A DNA stretch of 64,000 bases from an uncultured Pelagibacteraceae bacterium (GTDB lineage: Bacteria > Pseudomonadota > Alphaproteobacteria > Pelagibacterales > Pelagibacteraceae): the NCBI GenBank assembly GCA_902616245.1, contig CACMSB010000001.1:434001-498000 (forward strand), written 5' to 3'. A program made the translations under genes and the position numbers. Positions 25,177 through 35,132 of the stretch are shown piece by piece (position 1 is the first letter of the stretch; each line of letters begins with the position of its first letter). A model generated the notes under the pieces. The model ran no database searches, was not told the origin of the DNA, and saw only the letters and a program-made list of their open reading frames with translations.

Positions 25177-26199
25177 ATGGTTTTAAAAATTTTTTGTTTT
25201 ATAATATTAATTCTATACCAAACAAATCTCTATTCAAAAGCAGCTAATGAAAAAGAATTCAACCAGAAGTATCTATCAAATTATCTTTCAGCATTATTAT
25301 CATTTGATAACCAGAAAAATAACGATGCTCTTAAGTTTTTTGAAAATTCAAAAATATTAATTCAATCGCATGATAGTTTTTTGCAAGAATATGTATTTTC
25401 TTTACTTTTGGATGGACAGGTTAAAAAAGCAATTAAACAAGTAAAATATTCTAATACCTCAATAGGAGGAGATTTTTTTGAAGGAAATTTATTATTAATT
25501 TTAGATAGCATAAACAAGAAAAAGTTTAAACAAGCAGCTTTGAAGTTAAAAAAATTGGAAAAGTTCAAAGAGGACGACTCATACAAATTTATAATTTATT
25601 CTAGCTTAAAAAGTTACATTGATCTTTTTATATATAAAAAATCTGACATTGTTGAGCAATTTGGAAAATTAGATTTGATAAACATGGCTTTTCAAAATTG
25701 TTACTTGAACTCCAAAAAAACTGAACCTTATTTTTTAAATTTAATTAATGATCTTCAAAGTGATTACTCTAGATATACTTTTTTTTATTTAAGTAACGAA
25801 GTGTCTAATAATGACTTTGAAACAGTTGATAATTTTGCTGATACAATAGATCCTTTAAGAAGTAGTTTGCTTATTTCTCAAGTAAAAAAATGGATAGATG
25901 AAAAAAATTATAAAAAATTAACACAGCATTTTTCATGTCAAAATGAGAATGATATTTTGGCAGAATTTTTTTTCCTTATATCTAATTTTTATTCATCTCA
26001 AAGTAGATTTGATTACTCAAACATATATTTAAATATTTCAAATTATTTAAATCCAAAATTTTATTTTAATTTATCTTTAATAGCTGAAAACTATCAGTTT
26101 AATAATAATTATGATCTAGCAAAAAAACTTACGAAAAATTTGATGATAAAGACGAAATATTTTTTTGGTACAAAACAAAGAAGATTGCAAGAATTATAG
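25177..26199 (+). CDS. TPR protein before ispE, N-terminal part (frame broken at A7)
   Basis: The first 340 codons of what looks like a single exported tetratricopeptide-repeat protein of about 560 aa. There is a signal peptide (about residues 1-22), then helical repeats rich in Lys, Asn and Phe. The natural protein runs to DLAKK near residue 316 at an A7 tract (26121-26127), after which this frame reads an unrelated tail and stops at 26199. Moving to the -1 frame there continues the repeats with no stop into the next entry. So this is either a homopolymer deletion, a sequencing or assembly slip, or a programmed frameshift. Confidence 0.75.
   Translation: MVLKIFCFIILILYQTNLYSKAANEKEFNQKYLSNYLSALLSFDNQKNNDALKFFENSKILIQSHDSFLQEYVFSLLLDGQVKKAIKQVKYSNTSIGGDFFEGNLLLILDSINKKKFKQAALKLKKLEKFKEDDSYKFIIYSSLKSYIDLFIYKKSDIVEQFGKLDLINMAFQNCYLNSKKTEPYFLNLINDLQSDYSRYTFFYLSNEVSNNDFETVDNFADTIDPLRSSLLISQVKKWIDEKNYKKLTQHFSCQNENDILAEFFFLISNFYSSQSRFDYSNIYLNISNYLNPKFYFNLSLIAENYQFNNNYDLAKKLTKNLMIKTKYFFGTKQRRLQEL
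26121..26127 (+). other. A7 slippery heptamer at the frame break of the TPR gene
   Basis: The codons read GCA AAA AAA CTT, so the seven A's form A AAA AAA in the exact phase of a bacterial -1 slippery heptamer. Re-reading one A gives GCA AAA AAA ACT TAC and opens the frame that runs to 26855. RNA polymerase slippage on A7 would have the same result. Confidence 0.55.
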
Positions 26200-26225
26200 C
26201 AGAGGAAGAAAATTATGATGCAAGT

Positions 26226-26855
26226 TTGAACTATATATTAAAAAATCTTGAAAAATTTAATAATAAATCGACAAAGATGATTTATGATTTGGCAAATATT
26301 TACAAAAAGTTTAAAAAATATGATGAGGCTATAAATTATTATACTTTGGCGTTAAAAAATTTAGATAAAAATTCTATGGCTTATGCAGATGTTCTTTATC
26401 GCAGAGGTGGAGCGTATGAAAGATTAAAAAATTATGATTTGGCGGATAAGGATTTGCTAAATTCAATTAAAATTAGACCTGACGAACCTTATACACTTAA
26501 CTATCTCGCTTATAGTTGGCTAGAAAGAGGATATAAAATTGAAGAAGCAATAGAAATGTTAAATCAAGCTTACAAAGGGAAAGAAGAAGACCCTTATATA
26601 ACAGACTCAGTTGGTTGGGGTTATTATTTGACAGGAAATTATATTGAAGCAGAAAAATATTTAAGAAAAGCCGTTGAATTGTTACCAAGCGATCCTGTTG
26701 CAAGTGATCATTATGGAGATGTTCTTTGGCAATTAAATAGAAAAATCCAAGCTAATTATTTTTGGAAAAGTGCTTTAAATAGCGATGAAGCAGATGAAGA
26801 ATTAAAAATTAAAGTTAAGGAAAAATTATATAATGGCTTAAACAATAATTCTTAA
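26226..26855 (+). CDS. TPR protein before ispE, C-terminal part
   Basis: The C-terminal 209 residues of the TPR protein in the -1 frame relative to the entry above. The coordinate 26226 is only the first possible start (TTG); the frame is open back to the A7 tract at 26121. Clear TPR units are visible: YKKFKKYDEAINYYTLALKN, RLKNYDLADKDLLNSIKIRP and LTGNYIEAEKYLRKAVELLP. TPR proteins of this sort act as scaffolds, often periplasmic. The stop is directly followed by the ispE start codon with no gap. Confidence 0.72.
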   Translation: MNYILKNLEKFNNKSTKMIYDLANIYKKFKKYDEAINYYTLALKNLDKNSMAYADVLYRRGGAYERLKNYDLADKDLLNSIKIRPDEPYTLNYLAYSWLERGYKIEEAIEMLNQAYKGKEEDPYITDSVGWGYYLTGNYIEAEKYLRKAVELLPSDPVASDHYGDVLWQLNRKIQANYFWKSALNSDEADEELKIKVKEKLYNGLNNNS

Positions 26856-27698
26856 ATGAAGTTTCATAAAATAAAATCATTTGCAAAAGTAAACTTAACT
26901 TTAAAAATTTTAAATAAATACTCAAATGGTTATCATAAAATCGAAAGTTTAATATCTAAGATCAATTTGGCTGATGAGATTTTAATAAAAGAGATAAAAG
27001 GTTCAAAAAATAGAATATCGTTTAGTGGGAAATTTTCCTCAAATATTTCAAATACAAATACAATTTCAAAACTACTAAAAATTTTAAATAATTATAATTA
27101 TATTAAAAATAAAAAATTCAATATCAAAGTAAAAAAAAATATACCCCAATCCTCTGGTATGGGAGGAGGATCAATGAATGCAGCATCCATTTTGAACTAT
27201 TTATTTAAAAAAAGAATAATTAAAACTACAAAAAATAATTTAATAAAAATTGCTAATAAAGTTGGTTCAGATGTAATTTTGGGTCTTTATGAGAGTCCAA
27301 TGATCCTACAAGGGCAAAATATAAGTGAAATTAATAAAAAATTAAATTTTCATTTGTTAATAATAAAGCCTAATTTTGGATGTTCTACTAAGATGATTTA
27401 TGCAAAACACAAAGGATTTTCAAAGAGCCTATTCAATAAATTAAACAAAATTAACAGACAGGATTTATTAAAAGTTTCAAATAACGATTTAGAGAGAGCA
27501 GCTTTTAATAAATATCCAATTTTAAGAAAGATCAAAAGTTACTTGCAAAATTTAGATAATATTTACTTTGCAAATATGACAGGATCGGGCTCTACTATAA
27601 TTGGTTATTTTTTAACCAAAAATGCGGCAATAAAAGCTCAAAAAAAATTAAAAAATAAATATAAAAACTATTGGTGTATTTACTCTAAAACTATATAA
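26856..27698 (+). CDS. ispE: 4-diphosphocytidyl-2-C-methyl-D-erythritol kinase
   Basis: A GHMP-family kinase of the MEP isoprenoid pathway. The 280-aa protein has the N-terminal KSFAKVNLTLKIL with the catalytic lysine, YHKIESLISKIN, the glycine-rich ATP loop IPQSSGMGGGSMNAAS near residues 97-112, and MTGSGSTIIGYF near 244. It starts right after the TPR stop codon. With ispH at 9215 the window holds two MEP enzymes, both feeding IPP for quinones and retinal. Confidence 0.95.
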   Translation: MKFHKIKSFAKVNLTLKILNKYSNGYHKIESLISKINLADEILIKEIKGSKNRISFSGKFSSNISNTNTISKLLKILNNYNYIKNKKFNIKVKKNIPQSSGMGGGSMNAASILNYLFKKRIIKTTKNNLIKIANKVGSDVILGLYESPMILQGQNISEINKKLNFHLLIIKPNFGCSTKMIYAKHKGFSKSLFNKLNKINRQDLLKVSNNDLERAAFNKYPILRKIKSYLQNLDNIYFANMTGSGSTIIGYFLTKNAAIKAQKKLKNKYKNYWCIYSKTI

Positions 27699-27730
27699 AG
27701 CTTTTTTTTTGTGTTATACGAAAAACATCT

Positions 27731-27805
27731 TGGGGTGTAGCCAAGTGGTAAGGCAGCGGTTTTTGGTACCGCCATTCCTAGGTTCGAATCCTAGCACCCC
27801 AGCCA
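27731..27805 (+). tRNA. tRNA-Gln (UUG)
   Basis: A full cloverleaf: the acceptor stem TGGGGTG pairs with CACCCCA, the anticodon loop is TTTTGGT with TTG at 34-36, and the T arm is canonical (GGTTCGAATCC). GCCA ends the gene, so CCA is encoded. It sits between ispE and cca, four bases before the cca start. Confidence 0.96.
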
Positions 27806-27808
27806 TTT

Positions 27809-29080
27809 ATGAAAGCTTTACTTAAAAAAATTTTTCAAAACAAAAAAATTTCAAGCGATAAAGATCTCAAATTTCTAGATTTAAAAAATAATAAGGGAGT
27901 AAATAAAATATTTAATTCAATAAATAACTACAATGAAACTAGCGAGATTAGATATGTTGGTGGTTGTGTAAGAAAAATTTTAAATGATGAAAAAACAGAT
28001 GATATCGACCTTGCAACTAATTTAACTCCTGATCAGGTTAAGCAATGTTTAGAAAAAAACCAAATAAAGTTTTTTGAAACAGGAATTGAACATGGCACAA
28101 TCACAGCAGTGATTGATGATCAAAATTTTGAAATTACAACATTAAGAAAAGATGTAAAAACAGATGGCAGACATGCTGTCGTAGAATATACAACTAATTG
28201 GAAGGAAGATTCATTAAGGAGAGATTTTTCAATAAATTCAATATATTCAGATTTAGACGGGAATTTATATGATCCAAATTCTGGTCATAAAGATTTAAAT
28301 GTTGGAATAATAAAATTTATAGGTGATCCAGAAACTAGAATAAAAGAAGATTATTTAAGAATTATTAGATATTTAAGATTTTATACTGAATATAGCAAAA
28401 TCGATCATGAAAATAATATTATAAAAATCATTAAAAAAAATATTGAGGGTTTAGGAAAAATATCAAAAGAAAGACAATTCAATGAATTAAAAAAAATTCT
28501 CAAATTGGATAACTTTTTAAAGTTATTTAAAAATAAAACCTCTTGTGAATTATTTTCATTAATTTTTCCTCAACTAAAAAATTTTAAAAAATTGAGCAAG
28601 TTATCAAAATCGCAAGAAAAGATATTAAAAAATAAAAGTTTAAATTTCGTAATTTCTTTTCTTGTAATCGATGAAACCGACAATTCTGACTATTTTGTAT
28701 ATAAATATAATTTACCCAATGAGTTAAAAGATAAAATTAACTTTCTAAAAAATAATTTGCTCAATAAAGATAGTAATAAAATTTTTAACAAGAAAGATTT
28801 ACAAAAAATATTTTATTATGAGGGTAAATCTAGCACAATGGATTTAATTGATTTCAATTTGTTATATTTTAAACAAAGTAAAAAACTTTCAGAATTAAAA
28901 ACTTACTTTGAAAAATTAGATAAACCAGAATTTCCAATAAAAACTCAGTTATTAATAAATGATTATGGATTGAAGGAGGGAAGGGAATTGGGTCAAAAAT
29001 TAAAAAATTTAGAAATGAAGTGGATTGAAAATAATTTTAATTTATCAAAAAAAGATATAAAAAAAATTTTATCAAATTAA
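27809..29080 (+). CDS. cca: CCA-adding enzyme / poly(A) polymerase family
   Basis: A class II nucleotidyltransferase that adds or repairs the 3' CCA of tRNA. The 423-aa protein has the catalytic VGGCVRKIL...DDIDLAT (Asp pair near residues 71-73), then [12 protein letters not shown] and the [10 protein letters not shown] and [13 protein letters not shown] motifs. The C-terminal part is less conserved and lysine-rich. Since the tRNAs in this window encode CCA, repair rather than synthesis may be its main work. It overlaps the convergent greA by four bases. Confidence 0.92.
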   Translation: MKALLKKIFQNKKISSDKDLKFLDLKNNKGVNKIFNSINNYNETSEIRYVGGCVRKILNDEKTDDIDLATNLTPDQVKQCLEKNQIKFFETGIEHGTITAVIDDQNFEITTLRKDVKTDGRHAVVEYTTNWKEDSLRRDFSINSIYSDLDGNLYDPNSGHKDLNVGIIKFIGDPETRIKEDYLRIIRYLRFYTEYSKIDHENNIIKIIKKNIEGLGKISKERQFNELKKILKLDNFLKLFKNKTSCELFSLIFPQLKNFKKLSKLSKSQEKILKNKSLNFVISFLVIDETDNSDYFVYKYNLPNELKDKINFLKNNLLNKDSNKIFNKKDLQKIFYYEGKSSTMDLIDFNLLYFKQSKKLSELKTYFEKLDKPEFPIKTQLLINDYGLKEGRELGQKLKNLEMKWIENNFNLSKKDIKKILSN

Positions 29081-29553
29081 ACGTATTTTACATCTACTAT
29101 CTCAAAATTTTTTGTCCCTGCTGGCGTATTTATCTCTACAAGATCCCCTTTATTTTTACCTATGAGACCTTTTCCTATTGGTGATTGAAAATAAAGAAGC
29201 TTTTGTTTTAGATCTGCCTCGTCTTTACCAACAATTTTGTAATTTATTTTTTCATTTGTATCTAAATTTTGAAGGTAGACTGTTGATCCAAATATCACTT
29301 TTCCGTCATTACTAATCTTGGTGATATCAATTACATTTGCTCTCGCAATTAAATCCTCAACTTCTTGAATTCTTCCCTCGTTATGTGATTGCTGTTCTTT
29401 TGCAGCATGATATTCAGCATTTTCTTTCAAATCTCCATGTGATCTTGCTTCAGCAATGGCTGCAACAATTTCGGGTCTCTTTTTTTCTTTTAAAAAAATT
29501 AATTCACTTTTTAATTTTTCTAATCCTTCAATAGTAATTGGTTCTTTATCCAT
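29077..29553 (-). CDS. greA: Transcription elongation factor GreA
   Basis: It rescues backtracked RNA polymerase by stimulating transcript cleavage. The 158-aa protein has the N-terminal coiled coil ([23 protein letters not shown]) with the acidic tip in [21 protein letters not shown]. The C-terminal domain has [19 protein letters not shown]. Length and layout are standard. It overlaps the convergent cca stop and lies three bases downstream of hemF on the same strand. Confidence 0.96.
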   Translation of the reverse strand: MDKEPITIEGLEKLKSELIFLKEKKRPEIVAAIAEARSHGDLKENAEYHAAKEQQSHNEGRIQEVEDLIARANVIDITKISNDGKVIFGSTVYLQNLDTNEKINYKIVGKDEADLKQKLLYFQSPIGKGLIGKNKGDLVEINTPAGTKNFEIVDVKYV

Positions 29554-29556
29554 AAT

Positions 29557-30381
29557 TTACCATTTAGCTGTTGGTGGTAATGACATAAGAATAGCTTCAA
29601 CATTTCCACCAGTTTGTAAACCAAATTTTGTCCCCCTATCATGTAATAAATTAAATTCAACATATCTGCCTCTTTTTTTGTATTGGATTTCTTTATCCTT
29701 AATAGTCCATTTTAATTTATTTTTTTTCTCAATTATTTCATTAGAAATATTTTTAAAACTTATTCCCACTTCTCTAACAAAAGAAAAATCTTTTTCCCAA
29801 TTATTTTTTTTATAATCAAAAAAAATTCCGCCAATACCTCTTGGCTCTTTTCTATGAGGTAAATAAAAATATTCGTCACACCACTTTTTATATTTTTTAT
29901 AATAATTTTTGTTGTGTTTATCGCATGATTTTTTTATTTCTGAATGAAACCAATTTTCTAATTTCTTATCTTTCATACAAGGTGTAACATCCATTCCACC
30001 TCCAAACCACCCAAATGAAGTTACTATATACCTCGTGTTAAAATGCATTGCAGGCACATGAGGATTTTTCATATGCATAACAACTGATATTCCAGATGCC
30101 CAAAATTTAGAACTCTTTTTAGTGCCTGGAACTTTATTTTTAAATTCATTTGAAAATTTTCCATAAACCTCTGAAAAATTTACTCCTACTTTGTCAAAAA
30201 TTTTACCATTTTCTAAAATTCTGTATTGTCCACCACCTTCATCATTACTTTTACTTCTATTCCAATTTGTAATTTTAAATTTGGTTTTATTACCTTCTTT
30301 TTGCTCTATTTCTCTACAAAGTACTTCTTGCAAAGTTTTAAACCAATTTTTTGCTAATTTCTTTTTTATGTATTGATCCAT
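29557..30381 (-). CDS. hemF: Oxygen-dependent coproporphyrinogen III oxidase
   Basis: It makes protoporphyrinogen IX in heme synthesis, using oxygen. The 274-aa protein carries the family segments GGGQYRILENGKIFDKVGVNFSEV (split by my reading, near residues 50-72), HMKNPHVPAMHFNTRY, WFGGGMDVTPC, RGIGGIFFD, and the C-terminal YVEFNLLHDRGTKFGL. It abuts trmL with no gap. Its place beside the bc1 and oxidase genes suits respiratory heme demand. Confidence 0.96.
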   Translation of the reverse strand: MDQYIKKKLAKNWFKTLQEVLCREIEQKEGNKTKFKITNWNRSKSNDEGGGQYRILENGKIFDKVGVNFSEVYGKFSNEFKNKVPGTKKSSKFWASGISVVMHMKNPHVPAMHFNTRYIVTSFGWFGGGMDVTPCMKDKKLENWFHSEIKKSCDKHNKNYYKKYKKWCDEYFYLPHRKEPRGIGGIFFDYKKNNWEKDFSFVREVGISFKNISNEIIEKKNKLKWTIKDKEIQYKKRGRYVEFNLLHDRGTKFGLQTGGNVEAILMSLPPTAKW

Positions 30382-30858
30382 TTAACTTATCTGTCTTATA
30401 AATTCTGAAGCTCCTATAGCCACTGATATTGCAATGTTTAACGATCTTTTATTTTTTAGCATTGGAATCTTAATTCTTTCATTAACCTTAGAATGTACAT
30501 TTTCTGGAACACCTGCACTTTCTCTACCAAAGAGCAATATATCATTACGCTTAAATTTAAACTTTGTATAAATTTTGCTAGCTTTTGTCGTCATTAAAAC
30601 TACTCTATTTTTACTATTTTCATAAAAGAATTCTCTAGGGCTCTTGTAAAATTTAATTTCACTGTAATCTAAATAATCCATAACAACTCTCTTGAACCTT
30701 TTATCGCTAAATAAAAACCCACAAGGTTCAATGATTTCTAAACTAGCCCCTAAGCAAGAACAAGTTCGAATAATTGAAGCTGTATTTTGAGGAATATCCG
30801 GCTGATATAGAGCTACTTTTGGACCGTGTTTTAAAGGTTTCTGTGTCATTGTTACCAT
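30382..30858 (-). CDS. trmL: tRNA (cytidine(34)-2'-O)-methyltransferase
   Basis: A SPOUT-class methyltransferase that 2'-O-methylates the wobble base of tRNA-Leu. The 158-aa protein shows the N-terminal [19 protein letters not shown], the knot segment [12 protein letters not shown] and the C-terminal [20 protein letters not shown]. It may start at ATG 30858 or ATG 30849. The gene is divergent from petABC across a 60-base gap that holds a 16-base palindrome. Confidence 0.93.
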   Translation of the reverse strand: MVTMTQKPLKHGPKVALYQPDIPQNTASIIRTCSCLGASLEIIEPCGFLFSDKRFKRVVMDYLDYSEIKFYKSPREFFYENSKNRVVLMTTKASKIYTKFKFKRNDILLFGRESAGVPENVHSKVNERIKIPMLKNKRSLNIAISVAIGASEFIRQIS

Positions 30859-30877
30859 AGAAATATCTCTTTTTTAT

Positions 30878-30893
30878 TATATGAAATCATATA
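30878..30893. promoter_or_regulatory. 16-base palindrome in the trmL-petA gap
   Basis: TATATGA-AA-TCATATA is a perfect inverted repeat lying 25 bases before the petA start and 20 bases before the trmL start. It is well placed to control both divergent promoters. No T-run follows in either direction, so an operator is more likely than a terminator. Confidence 0.4.
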
Positions 30894-30918
30894 TTACCAA
30901 AGATATAAAATATTAAAG

Positions 30919-31440
30919 ATGTCAGATCAAAAAGACGAAAAAAAGACCAACAGAAGAGATTTCTTGTTTACTGCTACTGCCGCCGCAGGTGCAGTTGGAG
31001 TAGGTGCTGCTGTTTGGCCATTAGTCGATCAAATGAACCCAGATGCCTCTGTAAAAGCATTAGCAAGCACAGAAGTAGATGTGAGTTCCATGCAACCCGG
31101 TCAGTCTTTAACAGTTCTTTGGAGAGGTAAACCAGTTTTTATTAAAAGAAGAACTGAAGATGAAATTAAAAAAGCAAGAACAGTTGATATTAATGATCTT
31201 AAGCATCCTGAAAAAGATGAAGATAGAGCAAAAAATCCTGAATGGTTAGTGATGCTTGGAATTTGTACTCATCTAGGATGTGTTCCATTAACAGATAAGG
31301 GTGATTATGATGGTTGGTTTTGTCCTTGTCATGGTTCTCATTATGATACATCTGGTAGAATTAGAAAAGGACCAGCTCCGACTAATATGGAGATACCTAA
31401 ATACGAATTTGTAAATACTAACACGATTAAGATTGGATAA
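30919..31440 (+). CDS. petA: Ubiquinol-cytochrome c reductase Rieske iron-sulfur subunit
   Basis: The [2Fe-2S] subunit of complex III, anchored in the inner membrane with a periplasmic head. The 173-aa protein has an uncleaved Tat-type N-terminus ([17 protein letters not shown]) and the cluster ligands C116-H118 (CTHLGC) and C135-H138 (CPCHGSHYD), with C121 and C137 forming the disulfide. It heads the petABC operon. petB starts two bases later. Confidence 0.97.
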   Translation: MSDQKDEKKTNRRDFLFTATAAAGAVGVGAAVWPLVDQMNPDASVKALASTEVDVSSMQPGQSLTVLWRGKPVFIKRRTEDEIKKARTVDINDLKHPEKDEDRAKNPEWLVMLGICTHLGCVPLTDKGDYDGWFCPCHGSHYDTSGRIRKGPAPTNMEIPKYEFVNTNTIKIG

Positions 31441-31442
31441 AT

Positions 31443-32714
31443 ATGAGTGATCACGAATACACACCTAGTTCAAAATTTGGTAAATGGTTTAATGATAGAC
31501 TACCTTTACTTACATTGGCAAATCACTTAACAGATTACCCTACACCAAAAAATTTAAATTACTGGTGGACATTTGGTGGGATATTAACTTTTTGCTTGAT
31601 TACCCAAATAGTTACAGGATTAGTTTTGGCTATGCACTACATTGCTCATGCAGATATGGCATTCAGCAGTGTCGAACATATAATGAGAGATGTGAATTAT
31701 GGATGGTTGTTAAGATATGTTCACGCAAATGGTGCTTCTATGTTTTTTCTAGCAGTTTATATTCATATTTTTAGATCATTATTTTACGGGTCTTATAAAT
31801 CTCCTAGAGAAATAATTTGGATACTTGGAATTATAATTTATCTTCTAATGATGGCAGCTGCATTTATGGGCTATGTTCTTCCTTGGGGACAAATGAGTTT
31901 TTGGGGAGCAACAGTAATAACGAATTTATTTAGTGCAATTCCACTTGTCGGGGAGAGTATAACAACTTGGTTATGGGGTGGTTACTCAGTTGACAATCCA
32001 ACTCTAACAAGATTTTTTACTCTTCATTACTTGATACCATTTTTAATACTCGGGCTTGTGGTACTTCACATATGGGCATTACATGTTCCTGGAAATAACA
32101 ATCCAGTTGGTATTGATATTAAAAAACCTTCTAAAGATACAGTTCCGTTTCATCCATACATCGTAATTAAAGACGCTTTTGCGTTGTTAATGTTTTGTAT
32201 TGTTTTTGCGTTGTTTGTATTTTATCAGCCAAATATTTTAGGACATGCTGATAATTATATCGAGGCGGATCCACTTGTAACTCCAGCTCATATAGTTCCT
32301 GAGTGGTACTTATTACCTTTTTATGCGATCTTAAGATCTGTTCCTGATAAACTTATGGGTGTTGTTGCAATGTTATCAGCTATTTTAATTTTAGCTGCTT
32401 TACCATGGTTGGATACCTCAAAAGTTAGATCAGCGGTTTTCAGACCGTTGTTTAGACAGTTCTACTGGATCTTGGTAGCTGATGTTTTAATTCTAGGATA
32501 TGTAGGGGCGATGCCAGCTGAAGGATTGTACTTGTTAATTGCAAGAGTTGCTACAGCGTACTACTTTGCGCATTTTTTAATAATTCTTCCAGTTTTAGGA
32601 TGGAAAGAAAAAACTACCCCGCTGCCTTTGAGTATTACCGAGCCAGTTTTAGGAGGCTCGCCAAATTTAGCTGCAGCAAGGAGTGATGAAAAAATAGAAA
32701 AAACAATAAAGTGA
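31443..32714 (+). CDS. petB: Cytochrome b of the bc1 complex
   Basis: The membrane core of complex III, binding two b hemes and the quinol sites. The 423-aa protein has [13 protein letters not shown] and [21 protein letters not shown] with heme histidines, [19 protein letters not shown], the PEWY loop at the Qo site ([20 protein letters not shown]), and a short C-terminal extension. Length is normal for the alphaproteobacterial protein. Its TGA stop overlaps the GTG start of petC. Confidence 0.97.
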   Translation: MSDHEYTPSSKFGKWFNDRLPLLTLANHLTDYPTPKNLNYWWTFGGILTFCLITQIVTGLVLAMHYIAHADMAFSSVEHIMRDVNYGWLLRYVHANGASMFFLAVYIHIFRSLFYGSYKSPREIIWILGIIIYLLMMAAAFMGYVLPWGQMSFWGATVITNLFSAIPLVGESITTWLWGGYSVDNPTLTRFFTLHYLIPFLILGLVVLHIWALHVPGNNNPVGIDIKKPSKDTVPFHPYIVIKDAFALLMFCIVFALFVFYQPNILGHADNYIEADPLVTPAHIVPEWYLLPFYAILRSVPDKLMGVVAMLSAILILAALPWLDTSKVRSAVFRPLFRQFYWILVADVLILGYVGAMPAEGLYLLIARVATAYYFAHFLIILPVLGWKEKTTPLPLSITEPVLGGSPNLAAARSDEKIEKTIK

Positions 32715-33493
32715 GAAAGTTAAAAAATATTTTTTTTGTATTAATATTCTCAGTTATAGTAATAAATTCATCTAACTCTGCTGAAAAATCACCTCCCTTT
32801 TTAGAGACTAAATGGACTTTCAAAGGTCTATTTGGAAAATTTGATAGATCATCATTACAAAGGGGATATCAAGTATATACAGAAGTATGTGCATCTTGCC
32901 ATTCTATGAAATATTTAACCTATAGAAATTTAGCAGAAAAAGGTGGACCAGAATTTTCTGAAGCAGAGGCCAAAGCAATAGCGGCAAGTTTTGAGGTAAC
33001 AGATGGTCCGGACAGCACTGGAGAAATGTTTGTAAGACCAGCCAAATTATCTGATAAATTTGTGATGCCATACGCTAATGAGCAAGAAGCTAAAGCTGCT
33101 AATGGCGGTGCTTATCCACCAGATATGTCTGTTCTAGTTAAGGCAAGAAAAGGCGGAGCAGATTATATTTATTCCTTATTGTTAGGATATTCTGAACCAC
33201 CAGAGGGTGTAGAACTTGATGATGGTGTTTATTACAATAAGTATATGTATGGTAATAAAATTAAAATGCCAGCTCCTTTATCTGATGATTTAATTGAGTA
33301 CACAGATGGAACAAAAGCTACAGCTGAGCAAATGTCTAAAGATGTTACAAATTTTCTGATGTGGTCAGCAGAACCTCATTTAGAGCAAAGACATAAAACA
33401 GGATTTAGAGTTATAGCTTATTTGATAATATTGACTGTATTGGTTTACTTTACAATGAAGAAGATATGGTCACGTGTTGAACCTAAAGTTTAG
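32711..33493 (+). CDS. petC: Cytochrome c1 of the bc1 complex
   Basis: The c-type heme subunit of complex III that passes electrons to cytochrome c. The 260-aa protein starts with GTG at 32711 and has a signal peptide (about residues 1-24). The heme site is CASCH (C60, C63, H64) followed by [10 protein letters not shown]. The axial methionine is likely in [12 protein letters not shown], and a C-terminal anchor helix ([16 protein letters not shown]) follows. The last 24 bases overlap the convergent ychF gene. Confidence 0.96.
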   Translation: MRKLKNIFFVLIFSVIVINSSNSAEKSPPFLETKWTFKGLFGKFDRSSLQRGYQVYTEVCASCHSMKYLTYRNLAEKGGPEFSEAEAKAIAASFEVTDGPDSTGEMFVRPAKLSDKFVMPYANEQEAKAANGGAYPPDMSVLVKARKGGADYIYSLLLGYSEPPEGVELDDGVYYNKYMYGNKIKMPAPLSDDLIEYTDGTKATAEQMSKDVTNFLMWSAEPHLEQRHKTGFRVIAYLIILTVLVYFTMKKIWSRVEPKV

Positions 33494-34543
33494 AACATCC
33501 CCATCTTTAACAATATAATCTTTACCTTCTAATCTCATTTTGCCGTTTTCTCTTGATTTTAACCAACCACCACTACTAATGAAATCTTGATAAGACACAG
33601 TTTCTGCTCTTATAAAACCTTTTTCAAAATCTGTATGAATTATACCTGCTGCTTGAGGTGCCATGCAATTTTTGTTAATTGTCCAAGCCCTTGTCTCCTC
33701 AACTCCTGAAGTAAAAAAAGTCTCTAAAGATAAAAGGTCATATCCTTTTTTGATTAATAAATTTAATCCAGTATCATCAACTTTAATCATTTTCATATAG
33801 TTTTTTCTTTCTTCATTTTCTAGTTCATTCAATTGATTTTCTATTTCAGCTGAAATAGTCAGAGTGTTTTTAGAACCATATTTTTCAATAAAACTTTTTG
33901 TATAATCGTTGCCTTTATCAATGCTATTTTCATCAACATTACAAACATACAGTTTAGGCTTTATTGACAATAGTCCTGACAATCTAATATCTTTTATATC
34001 AAATTCATCGTATAATTTATTTATATCATTGTTATCATTAATTAAATTTTGGGCTCTTTCTAAAATTTGATTTTGATTTTCATCATTATTTTTTTTATTT
34101 TTCTTATCTAGTCTTTTTTGAATAGATTCCAAATCTGCTAATGACATTTCTGTTTCAATTATTTCTAAATCTCTTATTGGATCAACTGTTGGATTTACAT
34201 TCTGAATATCATCTGAGTCAAAACATCTAATTAAATGAATAACAGCGTCTACTTCTCTTATATGGGATAAGAATTTGTTACCTAATCCTTCACCTTTAGA
34301 GGCTCCCTCTACTAATCCTGCTATATCAACAAAAGATATTGTAGTATTTATTTTTTTTTTTGAATTTGAAATTTTAACTAATTCATCTAACCTATAATCT
34401 GGTACAGGAACTACGCCTACATTTGGATCTATGGTACAGAAAGGAAAGTTTGCTGCTTGAGCTTTACTTGAATTTGTAAGTGCATTAAATAATGTAGATT
34501 TACCAACATTTGGTAAACCAACTATACCACACTTAAAACCCAT
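33470..34543 (-). CDS. ychF: Redox-regulated ATPase YchF (Obg family)
   Basis: An Obg-family P-loop protein that binds ATP and associates with ribosomes. The 357-aa protein has GLPNVGKSTLFNALT near residues 9-23, FVDIAGLVEGASKGEGLGNKFL, and a C-terminal TGS-like domain with HTDFEKGFIRAETV. The NVDE motif (YVCNVDENS) replaces the usual NKxD, which fits the ATP preference known for this family. It follows pth with no gap and belongs to the run prs-rplY-pth-ychF. Confidence 0.96.
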   Translation of the reverse strand: MGFKCGIVGLPNVGKSTLFNALTNSSKAQAANFPFCTIDPNVGVVPVPDYRLDELVKISNSKKKINTTISFVDIAGLVEGASKGEGLGNKFLSHIREVDAVIHLIRCFDSDDIQNVNPTVDPIRDLEIIETEMSLADLESIQKRLDKKNKKNNDENQNQILERAQNLINDNNDINKLYDEFDIKDIRLSGLLSIKPKLYVCNVDENSIDKGNDYTKSFIEKYGSKNTLTISAEIENQLNELENEERKNYMKMIKVDDTGLNLLIKKGYDLLSLETFFTSGVEETRAWTINKNCMAPQAAGIIHTDFEKGFIRAETVSYQDFISSGGWLKSRENGKMRLEGKDYIVKDGDVLNFRFNT

Positions 34544-35104
34544 TTAATTATTGTTAACTTTGCTTGAGAATAAATCTAATTTTTTATCTATTAAAATAGC
34601 AATAGAGTCTATTATATTGTGAGTAATTTTTTCTAAGTGTTCTTGTTCATCATCAGAAAAATCATTTAAAACAAAATCTGATACAGACATTTTATTCTCC
34701 GGCTTTCCAATCCCAATCCTCACTCTTGAATAGTCTTTTCCAATAAATTTATCAATTGAAGCAACTCCGTTGTGACCTGCACTTGATCCACCAAATTTTG
34801 CTTTTATTTTTCCAAACTCTACATCTAGATCATCATGAAAAACAATCACATCTTCTGCATCTATTTTGAAATATTCAAGCAATTCTCTGATACATATCCC
34901 TGAGTTGTTCATGAAGGTCAGAGGTTTGATAACATAAATTTTCTTTTCCCCAATATTACCTGTTGTAAGTAAACCCTTAAATTTTGGCTTTTGCTTTGAA
35001 AGACCAAATTTTTGATTTATAGCATCTACAACTTTAAAACCTATATTATGTCTATTATTATGACTGTTTGGGGTTGGATTGCCCAAACCTACGAGTAACA
35101 ACAT
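34544..35104 (-). CDS. pth: Peptidyl-tRNA hydrolase
   Basis: It recycles peptidyl-tRNAs that fall off ribosomes. The 186-aa protein has the N-terminal LLVGLGNPTPNSHNNRHNIGF with catalytic H19, then KPLTFMNNSG and VIVFHDDLDVEFGKIKAKFGGSSAGHNG. Length is typical. It is placed 28 bases after rplY and directly before ychF, the common bacterial order. Confidence 0.96.
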   Translation of the reverse strand: MLLLVGLGNPTPNSHNNRHNIGFKVVDAINQKFGLSKQKPKFKGLLTTGNIGEKKIYVIKPLTFMNNSGICIRELLEYFKIDAEDVIVFHDDLDVEFGKIKAKFGGSSAGHNGVASIDKFIGKDYSRVRIGIGKPENKMSVSDFVLNDFSDDEQEHLEKITHNIIDSIAILIDKKLDLFSSKVNNN

Positions 35105-35132
35105 TTTAATTTATTATTATTTTCACAGATTA

